Positions 44,258 to 52,967 of a DNA stretch of 64,000 bases are shown piece by piece. The stretch is from DATMXT01 sp963662765 (GTDB lineage Bacteria > Bacillota > Clostridia > Oscillospirales > Feifaniaceae). The position numbers were made by a program, and so were the translations under genes. Each line of letters starts with the position of its first letter. Within the stretch, counting starts at the first letter, position 1. The stretch covers positions 62,001-126,000 of the forward strand of contig CAXXUP010000003.1 in NCBI GenBank assembly GCA_963662765.2. The letters run 5' to 3'. The notes below the pieces were generated by a model. It saw only the letters and a program-made list of their open reading frames with translations, was not told where the DNA came from and did not search any database.

Positions 44258-44858
44258 ACAGGGCAGTCTGATTGTGCTGTCAGGGCCTTCCGGGGCCGGA
44301 AAGGACACGGTGTTAGGTCCTCTGCTTGAGGAACTCGACAACCTTACCTATTCCGTCTCGGCGACAACCAGGCCTCCGCGTCCCGGCGAGGCCGACGGCA
44401 AGCACTATCATTTCATAACGCAGGATCATTTTGAAGAGCTTGTATCCAATGGAGAAATGCTCGAGCACGCACAGTACGGCGGCAATCTGTACGGAACCCC
44501 GAAAGATGCGACCGATAAAATGCTCAATGCGGGGTACGACGTGCTGCTGGTCATCGAGGTGCAGGGTGCCCTGCAGGTAAAGGCCGTTCGCCCCGAAGCC
44601 ATCATGATTTTTCTGGCACCGCCCAGTCTTTCAGCGCTTGAAGAGCGGCTGCGCGGCCGTGCCACCGAAACGGACGAAGCGATCGCCATCCGGCTTGAGA
44701 CTGCGAAACGGGAACTTGAGCAGGCCGGCAGCTACGATTACCTTGTCATCAACGATGATATCGTACGGGCTAAAGATGAGCTTGCCTCCATTATAAAAGC
44801 GGCGCGCTGCCGCATGGGGTCACGACATGGCCTTCTAAGCAGGATAAAGGAGCGATAA
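44250..44858 (+). CDS. gmk: Guanylate kinase
   Basis: Converts GMP to GDP. The 202-residue protein has the P-loop LSGPSGAGKDTV, the GMP-binding VSATTRPPRPGE and the YGTPK lid segment. GAGGAGG precedes ATG 44250. Position between remA and rpoZ is conserved across Firmicutes. Confidence 0.96.
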   Translation: MTEQGSLIVLSGPSGAGKDTVLGPLLEELDNLTYSVSATTRPPRPGEADGKHYHFITQDHFEELVSNGEMLEHAQYGGNLYGTPKDATDKMLNAGYDVLLVIEVQGALQVKAVRPEAIMIFLAPPSLSALEERLRGRATETDEAIAIRLETAKRELEQAGSYDYLVINDDIVRAKDELASIIKAARCRMGSRHGLLSRIKER

Positions 44859-44862
44859 GAAT

Positions 44863-45081
44863 ATGGAGAGACCCAAGACCGGCATGCTATACCCGACAAT
44901 TGCCGAACTCACAAAGGGCGGCCTGTGCCGATACGCACTGGTGGTTGCCACATCAAAGAGGGCCCGGCAGCTGGCGGCTTCCGCCCGCAACTCCGGCGCC
45001 ATGCTCGATGAAAAACCGGTGAAAACGGCAATCAATGAAATTGCGGCGGGTAAAGTGCGAATCATAGAATTCAAAGAGTAG
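44863..45081 (+). CDS. rpoZ: RNA polymerase omega subunit
   Basis: 72 residues: MLYPTIAELTKGGLCRYALVVATSKRARQLA, with KPVKTAINEIAAGKV matching the omega motif. Four bases after gmk. In many Firmicutes coaBC follows; here it does not. Confidence 0.93.
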   Translation: MERPKTGMLYPTIAELTKGGLCRYALVVATSKRARQLAASARNSGAMLDEKPVKTAINEIAAGKVRIIEFKE

Positions 45082-45095
45082 AGATAGATGGCTGC

Positions 45096-45148
45096 TTAGG
45101 AGTTAGGATGACAAAATCCCGCCCGGATTTTCGTGTCCTCACTCCTAA
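45096..45148. repeat. Long imperfect hairpin between rpoZ and priA
   Basis: Arms 45096-45119 and 45125-45148 (TTAGGAGTTAGG... and ...CTCACTCCTAA) pair at about 19 of 24 positions around a short loop. There is no T-tract, so it is not a typical terminator. It resembles a mobile or REP-type hairpin. The rest of 45082-45221 shows nothing else. Confidence 0.4.
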
Positions 45149-45221
45149 CTTGCATTATCCGGTGTATCGGCTAAGACACGGCATCCACAGAAAATGCATT
45201 TTTGCGAAGGGAGGGCAGCGG

Positions 45222-47654
45222 ATGATCGCAAAAGTCGCGCTTGACCTGCGCATTTTTTCAATTGACAAGGAGTACGACTACCTGCTGCCGGAGGCTTTTG
45301 TTGAGGTCGCAAAGCCGGGCATGCGGGTTATTGTGCCCTTTGGGGCCGGCAACAGGCGCATGCAGGGGCTCATCCTCTCCCTGGCCGAAACGACCGACTA
45401 TGCTAAAATAAAGGAAGTAGCCCAGCTTCTTGACGACGAGCCGCTGCTCTCGCCCGCGCAGCTTGCGATCATGCGGTTTGTCAGAGAGCGGTGCTTTTGT
45501 ACATATTTTGACGTGATGCGCACCATGCTGCCGGCAGGCATTCGCTACGCCCCGGCCGACATTTTGGAAGTGGTCGCACCGTCCCCCGGGGACGAGGAGC
45601 TGCTTGGCACAGTCGCTAGACTGCGCGCTCCAACCGAGGAGCGGCTTGCATTCGAGCTTGGCCGGCCGGTCGCAGGGGACGTCGCCCGGCTCGTCGCGGC
45701 AGGCGTTTTGCGCAAAAAAGCCGTGCGCACAGGGCTCTCAGAGGGGTCGGTGCGCAAAATGGCCAGACTTTCGGTCTCCCCGGAGGAGGCTTCGGCATAC
45801 ATTCGGTCGCTCGGGTCCACCGGGAAAAAGCACGAACGCACGCTTGATGTCCTGATGACAGGGGAAGAGGTGCCGGCCGCCGAGGTATGTTACCTTGCCG
45901 GCGTAACGGACAGTGTGCTGCAAACCTTATCTAAGCGCGGCCTTGTTGAGTTTTTTGAGCGGGAGGTCATCAAAAACCCATACGCCGGAAAGCTCTCCTT
46001 CGGCATTACCGCAGGGCCCATTGAGCTAACTGTTGAACAGCGTCTTGCCGTGGAGGGCATTTCCGCCCTGATGGACGGGGGAGCCCCCGCAGTCGCCCTG
46101 CTCTTCGGGGTGACAGGCTCCGGCAAGACGCTGTGTTATCTCTCATTGATCGACCGGATGCTAAAGGAGAGCAAGGGGACCATTGTCTTAGTGCCCGAGA
46201 TCGTGCTCACTCCGCAGCTGACCGACCGCTTTATCGGGCGGTATGGCGACAAAGTGGCGGTGCTGCACAGCGGATTAGCCGCCGGTGAGCGCAGAGACGC
46301 CTGGAAGCGTATTCGAAGAGGGGAATGCCGCATCGTCGTCGGCACGCGGTCGGCCGTCTTCGCTCCGGTCGAAAACCTCGGGCTTATCGTCATGGACGAG
46401 GAACAGGACAGCGCTTACAAGTCCGAGAGCACGCCGCGGTATCACGCGAGGACAGTGGCAAAGTTTCGGGCTGCAAACGAGAACTGCACGCTGCTGCTCT
46501 GCAGTGCGACGCCCGCCGTTGAAAGCTATGCCGCGGCGAAAGAGGGGAGATATCACCTCTTTACGCTGAATAGCCGCTACACGGCGGTCGGAATGCCGAA
46601 AGTCGTCGTGACAAACCTAAAAGACGAGCTTAGCTGCGCCGTCTCCTCGGTCACGGGGCCGACGCTTGTGGGCGAGCTTCAAAAGACGCTCGATGAGGGC
46701 AAGCAGGCAATCCTATTTTTGAACCGGCGCGGATATAATACGTTTTTGTCCTGTAAAGAATGCGGGGCATCCGTCACCTGTGACAATTGCAGCATCTCCA
46801 TGACCTACCACGCCGCAAACGGCTTACTCATGTGCCACTACTGCGGCAAAACAATGGAGGTCCCCGCCCTGTGCCCCACCTGTAAACACGGAACGCTCAC
46901 CCGCAGAGGGTTTGGCACCCAACGGGTCGAGGAGGAGATTTCGAGACTCTTTCCGGATGCCAGGCTGCTCCGAATGGACATGGACACGACTTCGTACAAG
47001 ATGTCCCACGAGGAGATGCTGCTGGAGTTTGCCGGCGGCAGGTACGACATCCTCATCGGCACCCAGATGGTGACCAAGGGGCTCGATTTGCCAAATGTCC
47101 GCACGGTCGGCGTGCTCTTTGCCGACTCCCTGCTCCTGCAAGATGACTTTCGGGCCTCGGAGCGCGCCTTTGCGCTGCTCACCCAAGTGGTCGGGCGCGC
47201 AGGCAGGGCCGACACGCCGGGGCTTGCCGTCATTGAGACTTTTGTGCCGGACAACGCCGTCATTGAGCTTGCCCGTCGGCAGGATTACATCAGTTTTTTC
47301 GAGGGTGAAATCGCCTTTCGGCGCACGGCGGCTTATCCGCCCTACTGCGACATCTATCACATTGCGTTTTCGGGGGAGGACGAGGCAAAAACCCGCGGAG
47401 CATCTGAATTTTTTGTTAACCATTTAAGTAATGTCTTCAAAAATGAGCAAAGTCATAGTATAATTATGACTCCGGCAATGCCGGCCCCCGTGAGCCGAAT
47501 CGGTGGAAAATACCGTTATCGAACCCTGATCAAATGCCGGGACAACGCACACCTGCGGGCGATTCTTGCGCAGGCCTATACAGCGCTCTTAGGCTCTAAG
47601 GCCTACGACGGTGTGACCTGTGCCATCGATCTGAATCCGTATTCCGTCTCATAA
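45222..47654 (+). CDS. priA: Primosomal protein N' (PriA helicase)
   Basis: PriA restarts stalled replication forks. The 810-residue product has an N-terminal DNA-binding domain (VALDLRIFSIDKEYDYLLP), helicase motifs LLFGVTGSGKT and VMDEEQDSAYKS, the zinc-binding CKECGASVTCDNCS and CHYCGKTMEVPALCPTC, GTQMVTKGLDLPN, and QVVGRAGRAD. ATG 45222 after GAAGGGAGGG is preferred over upstream in-frame codons. Confidence 0.95.
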   Translation: MIAKVALDLRIFSIDKEYDYLLPEAFVEVAKPGMRVIVPFGAGNRRMQGLILSLAETTDYAKIKEVAQLLDDEPLLSPAQLAIMRFVRERCFCTYFDVMRTMLPAGIRYAPADILEVVAPSPGDEELLGTVARLRAPTEERLAFELGRPVAGDVARLVAAGVLRKKAVRTGLSEGSVRKMARLSVSPEEASAYIRSLGSTGKKHERTLDVLMTGEEVPAAEVCYLAGVTDSVLQTLSKRGLVEFFEREVIKNPYAGKLSFGITAGPIELTVEQRLAVEGISALMDGGAPAVALLFGVTGSGKTLCYLSLIDRMLKESKGTIVLVPEIVLTPQLTDRFIGRYGDKVAVLHSGLAAGERRDAWKRIRRGECRIVVGTRSAVFAPVENLGLIVMDEEQDSAYKSESTPRYHARTVAKFRAANENCTLLLCSATPAVESYAAAKEGRYHLFTLNSRYTAVGMPKVVVTNLKDELSCAVSSVTGPTLVGELQKTLDEGKQAILFLNRRGYNTFLSCKECGASVTCDNCSISMTYHAANGLLMCHYCGKTMEVPALCPTCKHGTLTRRGFGTQRVEEEISRLFPDARLLRMDMDTTSYKMSHEEMLLEFAGGRYDILIGTQMVTKGLDLPNVRTVGVLFADSLLLQDDFRASERAFALLTQVVGRAGRADTPGLAVIETFVPDNAVIELARRQDYISFFEGEIAFRRTAAYPPYCDIYHIAFSGEDEAKTRGASEFFVNHLSNVFKNEQSHSIIMTPAMPAPVSRIGGKYRYRTLIKCRDNAHLRAILAQAYTALLGSKAYDGVTCAIDLNPYSVS

Positions 47655-47855
47655 CATCGGGATCGTCATAGAATACGGTACCCGTCCGACGCCAGGACCT
47701 TTTACGAGCGAACCTCGCCCTCGACTGACATCTCGATACCGCAAAGCGTCATAATATCGGCAAAGAATACGGCGCCCCGCTCGCCGCAAGAACGGGTGCC
47801 CGGAACCGGGACGCAGACTGCGTGCCCGGCACCGGAGCAGTGCATGGAGCTGACA
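47655..47855. repeat. Gene-free GC-rich region with degenerate repeats
   Basis: 201 bases between priA and def with no coding signal. Two imperfect units begin ATCGTCATAGAATACGG (47663) and ATCGGCAAAGAATACGG (47756) and are followed by C-rich and palindromic stretches (GTGCCCGG, CCGGGACGC, GTGCCCGGCACC). Related wording occurs in the region after thiN, suggesting a dispersed intergenic repeat. Their role is unknown. Confidence 0.4.
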
Positions 47856-48326
47856 ATGGCAATCAGAAAAATACTCGACGTCAAAAGCGAAAACAATGCA
47901 CTTCGCCGCAAGGCCCGTCCGGTTGAGAAATTTGACAGGCGGCTTAGCGAGCTGCTCGACGATCTGCGGGATACCTTAAGTAAGGCCGACGGCGCAGGAC
48001 TTGCGGCGCCTCAAGTTGGCGTACTTCGCCGGGTGGCCGTCGTCGACGTGGGCAGCGGCGCCATCGAGCTTGTCAACCCTGTCATTGTGGATAGGGGCGG
48101 AGAGGCGGACGGCATTGAGGGCTGCCTGTCGGTGACCGGCACAAACGGGTATGTCATAAGACCCAAGTGGGTACGGGTGGAAGCCTTTGACCGATACGGG
48201 GAGAAGTTCACGACCGAAGGGGTTGACTTCAAGGCCAGGGCTTTCTGCCATGAAATCGACCATTTAGACGGAATTCTTTTCACCGACCGCATGCACGCCG
48301 TCTACGAGCCGGACGAGGAGGACTGA
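47856..48326 (+). CDS. def: Peptide deformylase
   Basis: Removes the N-formyl group from nascent proteins. The 156-residue enzyme has the three metal-site motifs GAGLAAPQVG, EGCLSV and HEIDHLDG. ATG 47856 follows GGAG; an upstream ATG in the repeat region is not supported by homology. It is followed two bases later by fmt, the formylating counterpart. Confidence 0.96.
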   Translation: MAIRKILDVKSENNALRRKARPVEKFDRRLSELLDDLRDTLSKADGAGLAAPQVGVLRRVAVVDVGSGAIELVNPVIVDRGGEADGIEGCLSVTGTNGYVIRPKWVRVEAFDRYGEKFTTEGVDFKARAFCHEIDHLDGILFTDRMHAVYEPDEED

Positions 48327-48327
48327 C

Positions 48328-49242
48328 ATGCGCATCCTGTTCATGGGAACGCCGGAGTTTGCCGCAGTCTCGCTTGAAGCACTCATTGCGGCAGGTCACG
48401 AGGTGACGGGCGTCGTCACCCAGCCGGACAAGCCGGTCGGCCGGAAACTCGTGCTGACCCCGCCGCCCGTAAAGGTGGCGGCGCAGCAGCACGGGCTGCA
48501 GGTTTTCCAGCCCGAGACCCTCAAAGGCCGCGCCATTGAGGACCTCTTAGCAGACCTTGACGCTGTCGCCGTCGTGGCCTACGGACGGATCCTGCCGCGC
48601 TATGTGCTGGAAGCTCCGCGGTACGGATGCATCAACGTCCACGGTTCGCTGCTGCCAAAACTTCGCGGGGCGGCGCCCATTCAGCGCAGCATTTTAAACG
48701 GTGACCGATACACCGGCATCACGACCATGTATTTGGATGCCGGCATGGACACCGGAGATATGATTTTGACGAGAGCGCTCGAGATCGGCGAGTACGAGAC
48801 GTCAGAACAGCTCTATAGCCGGCTGGCGCCGGTCGGCGGGGAACTACTCATCGAGACACTTCGGCTTATCGAAGAGGGCAGGGCCCCGCGAATTCCTCAA
48901 GAAGGAGCACTTGCCACATACGCCCCGCCGCTCGACAAGGCCGAAGCGCCCTTAGACTTCACAAAGTCTGCCGTCCAGCTTTCAAAACAGATTTGCGGCC
49001 AAAACCCGTGGCCGGTCGCCGAAACAAACCTGTTTGATAAGCGTCTAAAAGTGTACGGAGCCCGCAAGGGCGGGCAGACTGTCCTTGCGCCCGGCATCGC
49101 AAACGGCATGCCGGACGGCATTGCGGTTGCCTGCGGCGACGGGCGGCTTCTCATTTTGACCGATATTCAGCTTGAGGGCGGCAAACGCATGCCCGCGAGC
49201 GTATTCTTAAACGGTAGACCCGTTAAGGAGCTGAAACTGTAA
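48328..49242 (+). CDS. fmt: Methionyl-tRNA formyltransferase
   Basis: Formylates initiator Met-tRNA. 304 residues: MRILFMGTPEFAAVSLEAL, the catalytic INVHGSLLPKLRGAAPIQRSIL, TMYLDAGMDTGDM and a C-terminal OB-fold. Directly coupled to def. Confidence 0.96.
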   Translation: MRILFMGTPEFAAVSLEALIAAGHEVTGVVTQPDKPVGRKLVLTPPPVKVAAQQHGLQVFQPETLKGRAIEDLLADLDAVAVVAYGRILPRYVLEAPRYGCINVHGSLLPKLRGAAPIQRSILNGDRYTGITTMYLDAGMDTGDMILTRALEIGEYETSEQLYSRLAPVGGELLIETLRLIEEGRAPRIPQEGALATYAPPLDKAEAPLDFTKSAVQLSKQICGQNPWPVAETNLFDKRLKVYGARKGGQTVLAPGIANGMPDGIAVACGDGRLLILTDIQLEGGKRMPASVFLNGRPVKELKL

Positions 49243-49938
49243 ATGCCGTTTTTCTATTTTGATTCGACTTACTTCATCTTGGTTGTTCCGGCCATCCTCT
49301 TTTCGCTGTGGGCGCAAGCCAGGGTCAAATCCACCTACAACAGATTTTCGCAGGTGCGCTCCGGCCGCGGCGTCACGGGGCACGACGCCGCGCAGAGCAT
49401 CCTGCGCCAAAACGACATGTCCTACGTGCGCATCGGCAGGATCTCGGGCTCCTTGACCGACCACTTCGACCCGCGTACCAATGTCGTCAACCTCTCGGAC
49501 TCGGTACATGACAGCACCTCCATCGCCGCCATCGGTGTCGCCGCCCACGAGACGGGACATGCCCTCCAGTACGCGGCAAACTACTTTCCGGCGAGACTGC
49601 GCATGGCCATGGTGCCGGTCACGCAGTTTGGCGCAAATCTCTCGATACCGCTCGTACTGCTCGGGTATTTCATGCAGCGGCAGCCCCTCATCAATTTTGG
49701 TCTATTGCTCTATTCCGTCATGTTCCTCTTCCAGCTCGTGACGCTGCCGGTCGAGTTCAACGCCTCAAGCCGTGCCCTTGAAGCCATTCGGGTCGGCGGA
49801 ATTCTTGACGATGCAGAGTTAGAGGGTACCCGCAAAGTATTAAATGCCGCTGCCCTCACCTATGTGGCGGCTATGCTGACCTCGCTTGCAAGCCTTTTAC
49901 GTTTGATCATCCTCTTTGGCGGCAGACGCCGTGACTGA
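49243..49938 (+). CDS. YugP-like membrane zinc metallopeptidase
   Basis: A 231-residue membrane protein with an HEXXH site (AAHETGHALQYA), SVHDSTSIAAIGVAAHE upstream, and the late EFNASSRALEAI. Hydrophobic segments lie near 8-24, around 130-170 and at the C-terminus. Family function is unknown; membrane protein quality control is suspected. It begins directly after the fmt stop and overlaps rsmB. Confidence 0.9.
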   Translation: MPFFYFDSTYFILVVPAILFSLWAQARVKSTYNRFSQVRSGRGVTGHDAAQSILRQNDMSYVRIGRISGSLTDHFDPRTNVVNLSDSVHDSTSIAAIGVAAHETGHALQYAANYFPARLRMAMVPVTQFGANLSIPLVLLGYFMQRQPLINFGLLLYSVMFLFQLVTLPVEFNASSRALEAIRVGGILDDAELEGTRKVLNAAALTYVAAMLTSLASLLRLIILFGGRRRD

Positions 49939-51142
49939 TGCAAGGGATATCGCGCTAAAGGTGCTTTTGGACGTTGAGAAGGGCGAATTCTCCGACACCG
50001 CGCTCGACAAAGAACTCTCCCCCGAGATGGACCAAAGGGACCGGGCGCTTGCCACAGAGCTTGTCTATGGCACCTTAGAGCGCCAGCCGCAGCTCGACTT
50101 CTGGCTTGCGCCCTTCGCCGGAAAGCCGCTGAGACGGCTTGATGCGCCGGTGCGGGCCATTTTGCGCATGACAGTCTATCAGATGATCTTCCTCGACCGG
50201 GTCCCGGACTTTGCCGCCGTGAATGAGGCGGTACGGCTTGCCGGGCGCCGCTGTCCAAGGGCAAAGGGATATGTTAACGGCCTGCTGCGGGCCTTCGGAA
50301 GGGCCCTTCCCTCGCTGCCAAAGTCAAAGCCGTGGTCCATGTCGGAGGGACTTGAAGCGCTCCTTAGAAGCCAGTACGGCGAGGAGATGCTCCTGCGGTT
50401 TTCAAAGAGGCCGCTCTTGCAGCTCTGTGTCAATCAGACGAGAGCGACAGTCGATGCGGTCTGTTTGGAGACGGGGGCAGTCCCGTCGGCAACTGCCGGC
50501 ATCGTGGAGCTTACGAGCGCCGTCGTGACAGAACTTTCTGGTTTTGAAGAGGGGCATTTCTTTGTTGAGGGGGCGGCCTCCGCACAGGCGATTGCGGCCC
50601 TTGACCCGAAGGCGGGTCAGTCGGTCCTCGATCTCTGTGCCGCACCGGGCGGCAAGAGCTTTGCGGCGGCTGTGCGCATGGGCGGCGCCGGGCATATCGT
50701 CAGCCGGGACCTGACGCCCGAGAAAGTGGCGCGAATTGAAGCCGGCGCGCGGCGGCTCGGGTTTGAGCTGATCGAGACGGCCGTCGCCGACGCAACGGTC
50801 TTTGACGCGACCCTTGCGGGCGCCTTCGACTGCGTCATCTGCGACGTGCCCTGCTCAGGAATCGGGGTCATGGCCAAAAAGCCGGAAATCCGCCTCAAGG
50901 ACCCGGTAGGCTTTGCCGGCTTGCCGCCCTTACAGCTTTGCATTTTGGAAAACGGCGCAAAATACGTTAAACCGGGCGGACGGCTGCTCTATTCCACCTG
51001 TACGTTAAACAAGGCCGAAAACGAGGCAGTCGCAGGCGCTTTTCTTGAAAAAAATGCCGACTATGCCGTGCTGTCGGAGGAGACACTGCTTCCGGGCACC
51101 GATATGGACGGATTTTACTACTGCGTCATGACAAGGAGGTGA
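49931..51142 (+). CDS. rsmB: 16S rRNA (cytosine-967-C5)-methyltransferase
   Basis: A 403-residue RsmB-type enzyme: N-terminal NusB-like domain (ARDIALKVLLDVEKGEFSD, VYGTLERQPQLDFWL), SAM motif LDLCAAPGGKS, and the two catalytic Cys motifs DVPCSGIGVM and STCTLN. GTG 49931 overlaps the peptidase stop; TTG 49916 is an alternative without better support. The C-terminus overlaps rlmN by 4 bases. Confidence 0.93.
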   Translation: MTDARDIALKVLLDVEKGEFSDTALDKELSPEMDQRDRALATELVYGTLERQPQLDFWLAPFAGKPLRRLDAPVRAILRMTVYQMIFLDRVPDFAAVNEAVRLAGRRCPRAKGYVNGLLRAFGRALPSLPKSKPWSMSEGLEALLRSQYGEEMLLRFSKRPLLQLCVNQTRATVDAVCLETGAVPSATAGIVELTSAVVTELSGFEEGHFFVEGAASAQAIAALDPKAGQSVLDLCAAPGGKSFAAAVRMGGAGHIVSRDLTPEKVARIEAGARRLGFELIETAVADATVFDATLAGAFDCVICDVPCSGIGVMAKKPEIRLKDPVGFAGLPPLQLCILENGAKYVKPGGRLLYSTCTLNKAENEAVAGAFLEKNADYAVLSEETLLPGTDMDGFYYCVMTRR

Positions 51143-52188
51143 GGGATCTGATCGATATCCGCTCGATGACTGAGGTGGAGGTGGGCGATGTGACCGGCTC
51201 CCTCGGTGAGCCGAAATTTCGCGCCGCGCAGGTTTATGCCTGGGTGGCAAAAGGTGCTGCCTCCTTTGATGAGATGACCAATATTCCGGCGGCGCTCCGG
51301 GAAAAACTAAAGGAGATCTGTAGGCTTTCAGCCCTCAAAATTCTTGAACGGCAAAAGTCACAGGACGGTACCGTCAAATACCTGTTTGAACTTCATGACG
51401 GCAACACGATCGAAAGCGTTTTAATGCAGTATGAACACGGAACCACTCTCTGCGTCTCGAGTCAGGTGGGCTGCCGCATGGGCTGCTCCTTTTGCGCCTC
51501 GACGGTGGGCGGCCTTGTCAGGAACCTTACTGCGGGCGAAATGCTGGAGCAGGTGCAGGCGGCAACCCGTGACAGTGGATGCCGTGTCGACGGGCTCGTG
51601 CTCATGGGCATGGGGGAGCCGCTTGACAACTACGACAATGTCATAAAATTTCTTCATCTTGTCAACGATAGTTTTGGTATGGGGATAGGCATGCGGCACA
51701 TCTCCCTCTCCACCTGCGGCATCGTCCCGATGATCGACCGCCTTGCGGGCGAAGGTCTTCCCATCACTCTCTCAATCTCGCTCCACGCGCCGGACAATAC
51801 GGTGCGCACCGCCATGATGCCAATCACGAAGAAGTGGTCGGTGGAAGAGGTCGTCGCAGCTGCAAGCCGGTATGCCAAAAGCACCGGCCGCAAGGTCTAT
51901 TTCGAATATACAATGGTGTCTGAAGTCAACGACTCGAAGCAGCAGGCACTGCAGCTTGCCGCCCTCCTTCACGGCATACTCTGCCACGTGAACCTCATTC
52001 CCTTAAACCAGGTAGAAGGCAAGGATTTCGTTCCCTCCGACAGGAAACGCATTTACGCCTTCTCGGCAGCCCTTGCGAAAAACGGGGTCACTTCGACCGT
52101 GAGACGTCGACTCGGCAGCGACATTGATGCCGCGTGCGGACAACTTCGCCGCAGACATGCCCCGACGGATAACGCGCAATCTAAGTAG
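51139..52188 (+). CDS. rlmN: Dual-specificity 23S rRNA/tRNA adenine-C2 methyltransferase
   Basis: A radical SAM methylase of 349 residues: CRMGCSFCAS cluster motif, GEP at VLMGMGEPLDNYDNV, SISLHAPDN and the C-terminal region with the RLGSDIDAACGQLR end carrying the catalytic Cys. GTG 51139 lies immediately behind AAGGAGG with almost no spacing, so the true start may be a few codons downstream. Confidence 0.94.
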   Translation: MRDLIDIRSMTEVEVGDVTGSLGEPKFRAAQVYAWVAKGAASFDEMTNIPAALREKLKEICRLSALKILERQKSQDGTVKYLFELHDGNTIESVLMQYEHGTTLCVSSQVGCRMGCSFCASTVGGLVRNLTAGEMLEQVQAATRDSGCRVDGLVLMGMGEPLDNYDNVIKFLHLVNDSFGMGIGMRHISLSTCGIVPMIDRLAGEGLPITLSISLHAPDNTVRTAMMPITKKWSVEEVVAAASRYAKSTGRKVYFEYTMVSEVNDSKQQALQLAALLHGILCHVNLIPLNQVEGKDFVPSDRKRIYAFSAALAKNGVTSTVRRRLGSDIDAACGQLRRRHAPTDNAQSK

Positions 52189-52222
52189 CGGGTATAGAAC
52201 ATAGAGAATAGGCAGGTGCTGG

Positions 52223-52955
52223 ATGGAATACCGTGGAGTGACGCACGTTGGGCTTGTGCGCTTACAAAATCAGGACTGCTACGACTGCTTCGGGCTCGCG
52301 GGCGGAGCCGTCTTTGCCGTTGTCTGCGACGGCATGGGGGGGACCGCTTGGGGGCGAAGTGGCGAGCGCCCTCTCCCGTGACATCATCAGGGACGTCATT
52401 GACGGCGGCTACACAGAGAGCATGGATGAGGATGCCGCCCTTTCGCTGCTTCGCGTCGCCATTGAGGCCGCAAACGCCGCCGTCTTCGAACGGGCCGCAA
52501 GTGAGGAAGCGCACGCAGGAATGGGTACGACGGTCGTGGCGGTCCTCGTCATCGGGTCGTTGGCCCTTTTTGCCAATGTCGGCGACAGCAGAGCCTATCT
52601 CTTCACGGAGCAGGGTCTTGAAAAAATCACCCACGACCATTCGGTCGTGCAGGAGATGCTCGACGGCGGCACCATCACCGAAGACGAGGCCCGTACCCAT
52701 CCTCAAAAGAACATCATCACAAGGGCTCTCGGCACGCAGGAGAGCGTCAACATTGACTTTTTCCGCACTCCGGTCGCTCTTGGCAACCGCATTCTGCTTT
52801 GCACCGACGGCCTGACCAATATGGTCGAGGATGCCGACCTGTCGTGGGAACTGGCCCGCCCCGGCGCATCCGTAGAGGTGCTGTCCGCCCTGCTGCACAG
52901 GACCCTTGAAGCCGGAGCTGCCGATAATGTTACGGCCGTTCTGGTCGATGTATAA
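52223..52955 (+). pseudogene. prpC: PP2C-type Ser/Thr phosphatase, frameshifted
   Basis: The partner phosphatase of PrkC. Frame 1 from ATG 52223 reads MEYRGVTHVGLVRLQNQDCY to VVCDGMGG and then fails. The other frame continues GGPLGGEVASALSRD, with GMGTTVVAVLVIG, NVGDSRAYL, THDHSVVQEML and DNVTAVLVDV. Deleting one G from the seven-G run at 52336-52342 gives DGMGGPLGGEVAS, the canonical metal-binding motif. All PP2C motifs are intact otherwise (about 243 residues), so a homopolymer sequence error is the leading explanation. Confidence 0.9.
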
Positions 52956-52967
52956 GGGGGTGACGGC

